Assembly: GCF_026212465.1 (NCBI RefSeq)
Contig: NC_080062.1
Span: 10,422,738-10,486,737 of the forward strand
Source of the DNA: Amaranthus tricolor
Taxonomy: Eukaryota > Streptophyta > Magnoliopsida > Caryophyllales > Amaranthaceae
Length of the DNA stretch: 64,000 bases
Direction: 5' to 3'
This document shows, one piece after another, positions 59,871 through 64,000 of this stretch. Numbering within the stretch: position 1 is the stretch's first letter; each line of letters starts with the position of its first letter. The notes beneath the pieces were generated by a model. It saw only the letters and a program-made list of their open reading frames with translations, was not told the origin of the DNA and did not search any database. The translations under genes and the position numbers were made by a program.

Positions 59871-61978
59871 TGTAACATCCGTTTTTTTAAATAATAATAA
59901 TAAATAAATAAATAAATTTCAGAAAATTTTTTAAAAAAATAAAAAAATAATAACTCCCTATTAACAAATAACTTCCCACTTCTCCCTCTAAATCTTATAA
60001 CTAACCTCACTTACCTATTATAAATTAAACCAATTACCCTTAATTTCATTCACATTATTACCCACACTTCCTTTTTCTCCTACAAACTCTTTCTCCATCT
60101 TCCAATTGCTTAAAATTTAATAAAGAAAAGGCAAGATTTTGATATTAAAGGTATGTAATTTCATCTCTTTATAATATTGTTCTACCAATTTCAATCCAAA
60201 TTACACATTTTGTATTTGATAAAAAATAAATTATTTCTGACCTTAGTTTTCCTGCGATACGGCAGTCACCAGGATACCACCGGCGTGCGACGGCGGCCAC
60301 CGGAGCCACCGCCGGCCGACACCTTCTTCTTCTTCCTTCTCCCTTTCTCCTTCTCTCTCTTCCTTCCCTTTCTTCTTTCTTTTTCGTGGGTATCCCGGAC
60401 AAAACCCACCTTTCTCTTTTTTTTTTATAATTATGATTTCTTTTTTTTTCTTTTCTTTTATTTTAACTCTTACGATTTTAAATTACATGTTTAAAATTAT
60501 TCTTTTTAAATAAATATATAAAAAGAAAAGAAGTCTTTTAATTTATTTATTTCGATGGGTTGATTGGGGTATTAAATTGAGATATATTATTTTCTCGTGT
60601 AGACAGCGGATTCGTAGACAGAGATTATTAGGAGCGTACGTTGTCTAGGATCGCGTGACAAGGTAATTCTCAATGTCCATCTAATTAGGACTATCCCGTT
60701 AGTATTATGTGTTAAGTGATAATTAATGTGTTTAAATAGGATGCATGATTTTATATGATGTTATGTTTTATATATTCTCAAATTATATTTACTATTATTT
60801 TTATCAAACTTGAATTTATAATTACTATTTTGATGAAATTTATATTATTGTTTTGATAACGAAATTTGATATGATTTAGTTGAAAGAGAAATATTTATAA
60901 TATTATTTTGATGAGAGTTGTATTATTATTTTAATAATGATTTTAACTGCGATTGAATTTGGGAGAAATATATTATGATATTAATATTGCAATTGAATAT
61001 TCTTGAGATATATTTTTCTTGGGAAAACCTTTGATCATAAAATAAAATGTATAATGTATGTTTGATTATATGTTTGTGTGCTCGCGACTAATTATTAAAA
61101 TATATTAAATCACGTAAAGTGTAACACGAGGGAAATGAAGCTCTTATATTTGTTGTGTAGTATAAGGGTGATGAACAGGTTGTCCTGTTTGGTTAGTATA
61201 GCTGCCGACAGGTATTATTATTTCTGATACTTGATACGATGTTTGGTCTTCCTTTTAATTGTTGTGATCCAAGTAGAAGGGGTGTGCACACTAGGGTTCT
61301 CTGAGGCTACTCTGCTGACCTTGAATTATTTGGGGTGACAACCTCTTGATGAAGTAGGTATAGGGGTAAAGCCTCGGCCTTCTAGCGTTCTCGTTCCCTC
61401 AAATTAAAAATTGATTATGTGTTTGTCATTATTAAATATCAAATTAATAAATTGGTTTATGACTTTATTTGATATTATATATATTGTTTCTCAAATTGTT
61501 TTCTTTTAAACTCAGTTATATATTATTTTCTAAAATTATTTTCAATTTAATAATATTTTATTTTCTTAAACTATTTTCAAAATTAATTTTTTTACGGGAT
61601 TGAGTTGGAATTACTCAATTTTCTGATTTTGGGAAGTTTTCCCTTGTTTTTCTTGCATTCTTATGTTGCAGGTTATTGATTGCGTGAGAATCGTGGAGTG
61701 AGGATCACTTAGAAATATATCTTTTATTAGAGTCGTATTTCAGTTTAAATTTTTTTTAGTTGTTTAAATTTTATATAGACATAGATTGCGTTTCAGTCTT
61801 CTCTTATGTTGTAAGACTCTTTATTGTATTTAAAATTATTAAGTTATTTCTTAGTCGTTAAGCCTTACATTTATTTTATTAGAAATAGATATGGCGGTAA
61901 CACTCCCATGAGTAGGTTTTGACTCATGTTTTTTATAAAGGGTGTTTCAAAAGTTCGACCTATTCTGAGGGTGTTACA
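59871..61978 (+). mobile_element. Solo LTR of the chromovirus family
   Basis: A 2108-bp LTR with TGTAACATCC and GGTGTTACA ends, flanked by the perfect 5-bp duplication GATTG (59866-59870 and 61979-61983). It matches 48789-50982 in inverted orientation. No internal domain is present, so it arose by LTR-LTR recombination after a full insertion. Confidence 0.9.
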
Positions 61979-62146
61979 GATTGTCTCAACCTACAAACAA
62001 ATCTGTAATGTTAGTACTAAAAGACTCCAAGATTTGAAGTTTCTTGAAAGAATTTTGAGGATAAAATCTAATCTGTATATACTTCAAATACTTAGGGTGC
62101 CAATTTTCATGAATATTAGATTAGAGGGCAAAGTGGATGGTGGCTA

Positions 62147-62157
62147 CTCTGATACCA
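62147..62157 (-). promoter_or_regulatory. Primer-binding site of the host Gypsy element
   Basis: Read on -, TGGTATCAGAG is the standard plant retrotransposon PBS complementary to initiator tRNA-Met. It lies between the LTR remnant to its right and the leader/gag to its left, which fixes the element on the - strand. Confidence 0.75.
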
Positions 62158-62159
62158 AT

Positions 62160-62298
62160 AATACAGGTGTATCTTATATGACCAAGAAGAGGAGAAAAGA
62201 GTCTGATAAGTCTCTGATGAAGGCTAGAGATCAGATGCAGAATTAGGAAGAATAGCAGTAGTGTTATTATTGATGATGAATAATACATGCAATAAGAT
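62160..62298 (-). mobile_element. 5' LTR remnant of the host Gypsy element
   Basis: The sequence adjacent to the PBS should be LTR. Only about 140 bp remain before the MULE-like terminus at about 62300. No typical TG...CA pair can be checked. Confidence 0.4.
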
Positions 62299-62574
62299 TG
62301 CCCAATCCTTATATTCCGCCACCCTTTTCATTTTATCGCCACCCCCCTGAGTAAATTACCATTTTACCCCTACTTTATAAAAAATTAACAACATTGCCAT
62401 TAAGGGTAAAATTCCTATATATACCACACTCCACCTAAAATTATTCTCACTACAACTAAATACAACTCACTAAAGCTAAATCTCGGAGCAAAAATTAAGT
62501 ACAATCCCCAAATTATTAATCGAGGTAAGTTATTTTTAATTTAATTAGTTGCAAAAGGAAAAAAAAAAAATTTC

Positions 62575-63060
62575 AAAACGAGGCGCCCAGATCTGGGCGG
62601 CTGGACCCCGGTTCAGGCGCCCAAAATTAGGCGCCTGAACCGGGGTACAGCCGCCCAGATCTGGGCGCCTCGTTTTGATTTTTTTTTTTTTTCGTGTATT
62701 TAGGATTAATTAATATAAATTTTGAATTATTATTGTAAATTTGTATGTTGTAATGTGTAATTTTTATATTTTTTAGTAAATTTTATATATTGTTTTGAAT
62801 GCAAAAGAAAAAAAAATGAAAAGGAGGCGCACAGTTCTGGGCGGCTGGACCCCGGTTCAGGCGCCCAGATCTGGGCGCCTCGTTTTGAATTTTTTTTTTT
62901 TCGTGTATTTAGGATTAATTAATATAAATTTTGAATTATTATTGTAAATTTGTATGTTGTAATGTGTAATTTTTATATTTTTTAGTAAATTTTATATATT
63001 GTTTTGAATGCAAAAAAAAAAAATGAAAGGGAGGCGCCCAGATCTGGGCGCCTCCCTTTT
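62575..63060. repeat. Tandem modules with GC-rich palindromes
   Basis: Each module has a palindromic head (AGGCGCCCAGATCTGGGCG and GACCCCGGTTCAGGCGCC variants) followed by a T-run and an AT-rich body (CGTGTATTTAGGATTAATT ... TATTGTTTTGAATGCAAAA). Heads are at about 62577-62677, 62823-62884 and 63029-63057; the bodies of the first two are nearly identical (about 62690-62805 and 62897-63014). The palindromes can fold into strong hairpins in RNA. Confidence 0.85.
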
Positions 63061-63362
63061 TAATTTTTTTTTTTGTTATATTTAGGAATAATTAATTTAA
63101 ATTTTGAAGTATGTTATTATTGTTGTTAATGTTATTATTATTAATTTTATTTTTATTATTATTGTGATTGTATTTTTTTTTATTAAATATATGTTAATGT
63201 TATTATAATTAATTATGTTATTATTAATGTGATTGTTATTTTTTTTATTATTATAAATATGTTCATGTGTTGTTTTATAAATTATTAGTGTAAATTTGTA
63301 TGTTAATTTTTTGTTCTTAAATTATTATTTATCTTTGAATAAAACTGTAAAAATTGTAGAAA

Positions 63363-64000
63363 ATGGCTGGTAATCAAGGAAAAGGAAAAGGTTTTTTTAG
63401 GCAATTGTTGAAAGGTAATAGTTCAAGGCCTACTTTACTTAGAGAGGACCCGCATGAGAGGGGGGGTGACGGGTTCTGCTAGGAGGGCTAGGCATGAAGA
63501 GGCTGTCAGACACAGTGAGGCCCAAAGGTCGAGTACGCTGAACCAAGTGCGTACTCCTATTGATGACCAGGCTGACAGCCTCCAGAGTAGTTGGGGGGTT
63601 TATAGTGATGATGATAATTATGCTGATGATGTTCAGTTCCAAGGTACTGAGTGTCACCAAGTGGACTGGGCTGTTGTTCGCGGCCCCGACGGCAGATTTG
63701 CCCGGGGCGGCCCGAGTTCTTCTGCCGCATCTGAGCGCGCAGGACGTAGTTTTGTCGATAATCAGCCGCCACAGGAGAGCAGGCCCTCACAGTCCACTAA
63801 CACGGACTGGTTAGTGACATCACCCTAGCCCGGTGGGCCGACAGATACGCGACTGATCCCTAGCTATGGCGGGCACATAGCTAAACTTATTTATGACGGC
63901 TTCGAGCGTACGCCTCCGATTCTAGAATGCCGTATTAGGAAGAGACCGGTGGAGTCCATCATCGGACTGAAGGATATGTCCGATACGCTAAACGATGTTC
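63363..64000 (+). pseudogene. Plant mobile domain (MAIN-like) transposon protein, 5' part
   Basis: From ATG at 63363 the frame MAGNQGKGKGFFRQLLKGN runs to a stop at about 63480. A one-base excess in the G run at 63460-63466 explains it, because the adjacent frame continues GSARRARHEEAV and on to DWLVTSP. One TAG (63826-63828) follows, then in the same frame PGGPTDTRLIPSYGGHIAK, LIYDGFERTPP and KRPVESIIGL. PGGPTDTSLIPSYGGH is the hallmark of plant mobile domain proteins of MULE-like transposons, often annotated as MAIN-like or serine/threonine phosphatase 7 long form homologues. The domain itself lies past the window edge. The acidic GVYSDDDNYADD segment precedes it. Confidence 0.75.

Larger units (their letters stand above)
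62300..64000 (+). mobile_element. MULE-like element with plant mobile domain gene, 5' part
   Basis: The left terminus CCCAATCCTTAT, CCGCCACCC, TTTTCATTTTATCGCC (62300-62345) matches the right end of the element at 15485-16635 read in reverse. After CTCACT and CTCGGAGC blocks comes a donor-like TCGAGGTAAGTT (GT at 62525), then an intron-like stretch of GC-rich palindromic modules. Then TTGTAG at 63354-63359 and a start codon. The element continues beyond the window, so its right end, TSD and size are unknown. Confidence 0.65.

Noticed and set aside
60169..60494. Frames with RRKGEG and FFFLLPFSF runs, also mirrored at 50357-50539
   Set aside because: They fall in the GA/CT-rich part of the chromovirus LTR and are low-complexity shadows.

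Overview
This is nuclear DNA from a flowering plant, almost certainly a dicot. It is strongly AT-rich, its genes carry long AT-rich introns, and it is crowded with plant-type transposons: Mutator-like (MULE), hAT, CACTA, Stowaway-like MITEs, Ty3/Gypsy elements and solo LTRs. Several repeat styles recall Caryophyllales/Amaranthaceae genomes, but that rests on memory and not on a search. I see no bacterial genes, organellar block, tRNA, rRNA or CRISPR array.

Only three ordinary host genes are supported. (1) About 2.3-4.4 kb, + strand: the 3' end of a CCCH zinc-finger gene with two fingers. (2) 18.9-26.7 kb, + strand: a complete three-exon NAC transcription factor of JUNGBRUNNEN1 type with two large introns. 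(3) 37.4-39.9 kb, - strand: REV7/MAD2B, the HORMA subunit of DNA polymerase zeta, in four exons.

Layout. 5-18 kb is gene-free and full of small DNA transposons: a hAT element carrying an LTR, a 22-bp minisatellite split by a second hAT element, an inverted-repeat cluster, and a tandem duplication whose second copy holds a MITE inside a MITE with a MULE-like element inside that. 29.76-34.52 kb is a complete 4.8-kb MULE with long terminal inverted repeats and a perfect 9-bp target duplication. It carries a MuDR-type transposase gene and a convergent GRF zinc-finger/coiled-coil/membrane gene; both are frameshifted. 36-43 kb holds solo LTRs around REV7.

44.5-62.3 kb is a nest of transposons. The outermost layer appears to be a degenerate Ty3/Gypsy element on the - strand (LTR remnant, PBS, gag, protease at 62.2-57.9 kb; RT, RNase H, integrase at 45.9-44.5 kb). 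Between its halves lie a decayed CACTA element (about 45.9-55.3 kb) and another LTR-like block. The CACTA element is itself interrupted by a 5'-truncated chromovirus (48.8-53.6 kb). Its RT is fused in frame to the CACTA transposase through a TCGGGT microhomology. A solo LTR of the same chromovirus family (59.87-61.98 kb, TSD GATTG) and a hAT element (58.86-59.86 kb, TSD GGAGCCAG) lie in the gag/leader part.

The right edge (62.3-64.0 kb) is the 5' end of a MULE-like element encoding a plant-mobile-domain protein. Its terminus matches one end of the small non-autonomous element at 15.5-16.6 kb. Both carry GC-rich palindromic modules of different sequence but the same arrangement. The points most worth following are the two-gene MULE, the plant-mobile-domain element with its hairpin-module relative, and the CACTA/RT fusion.
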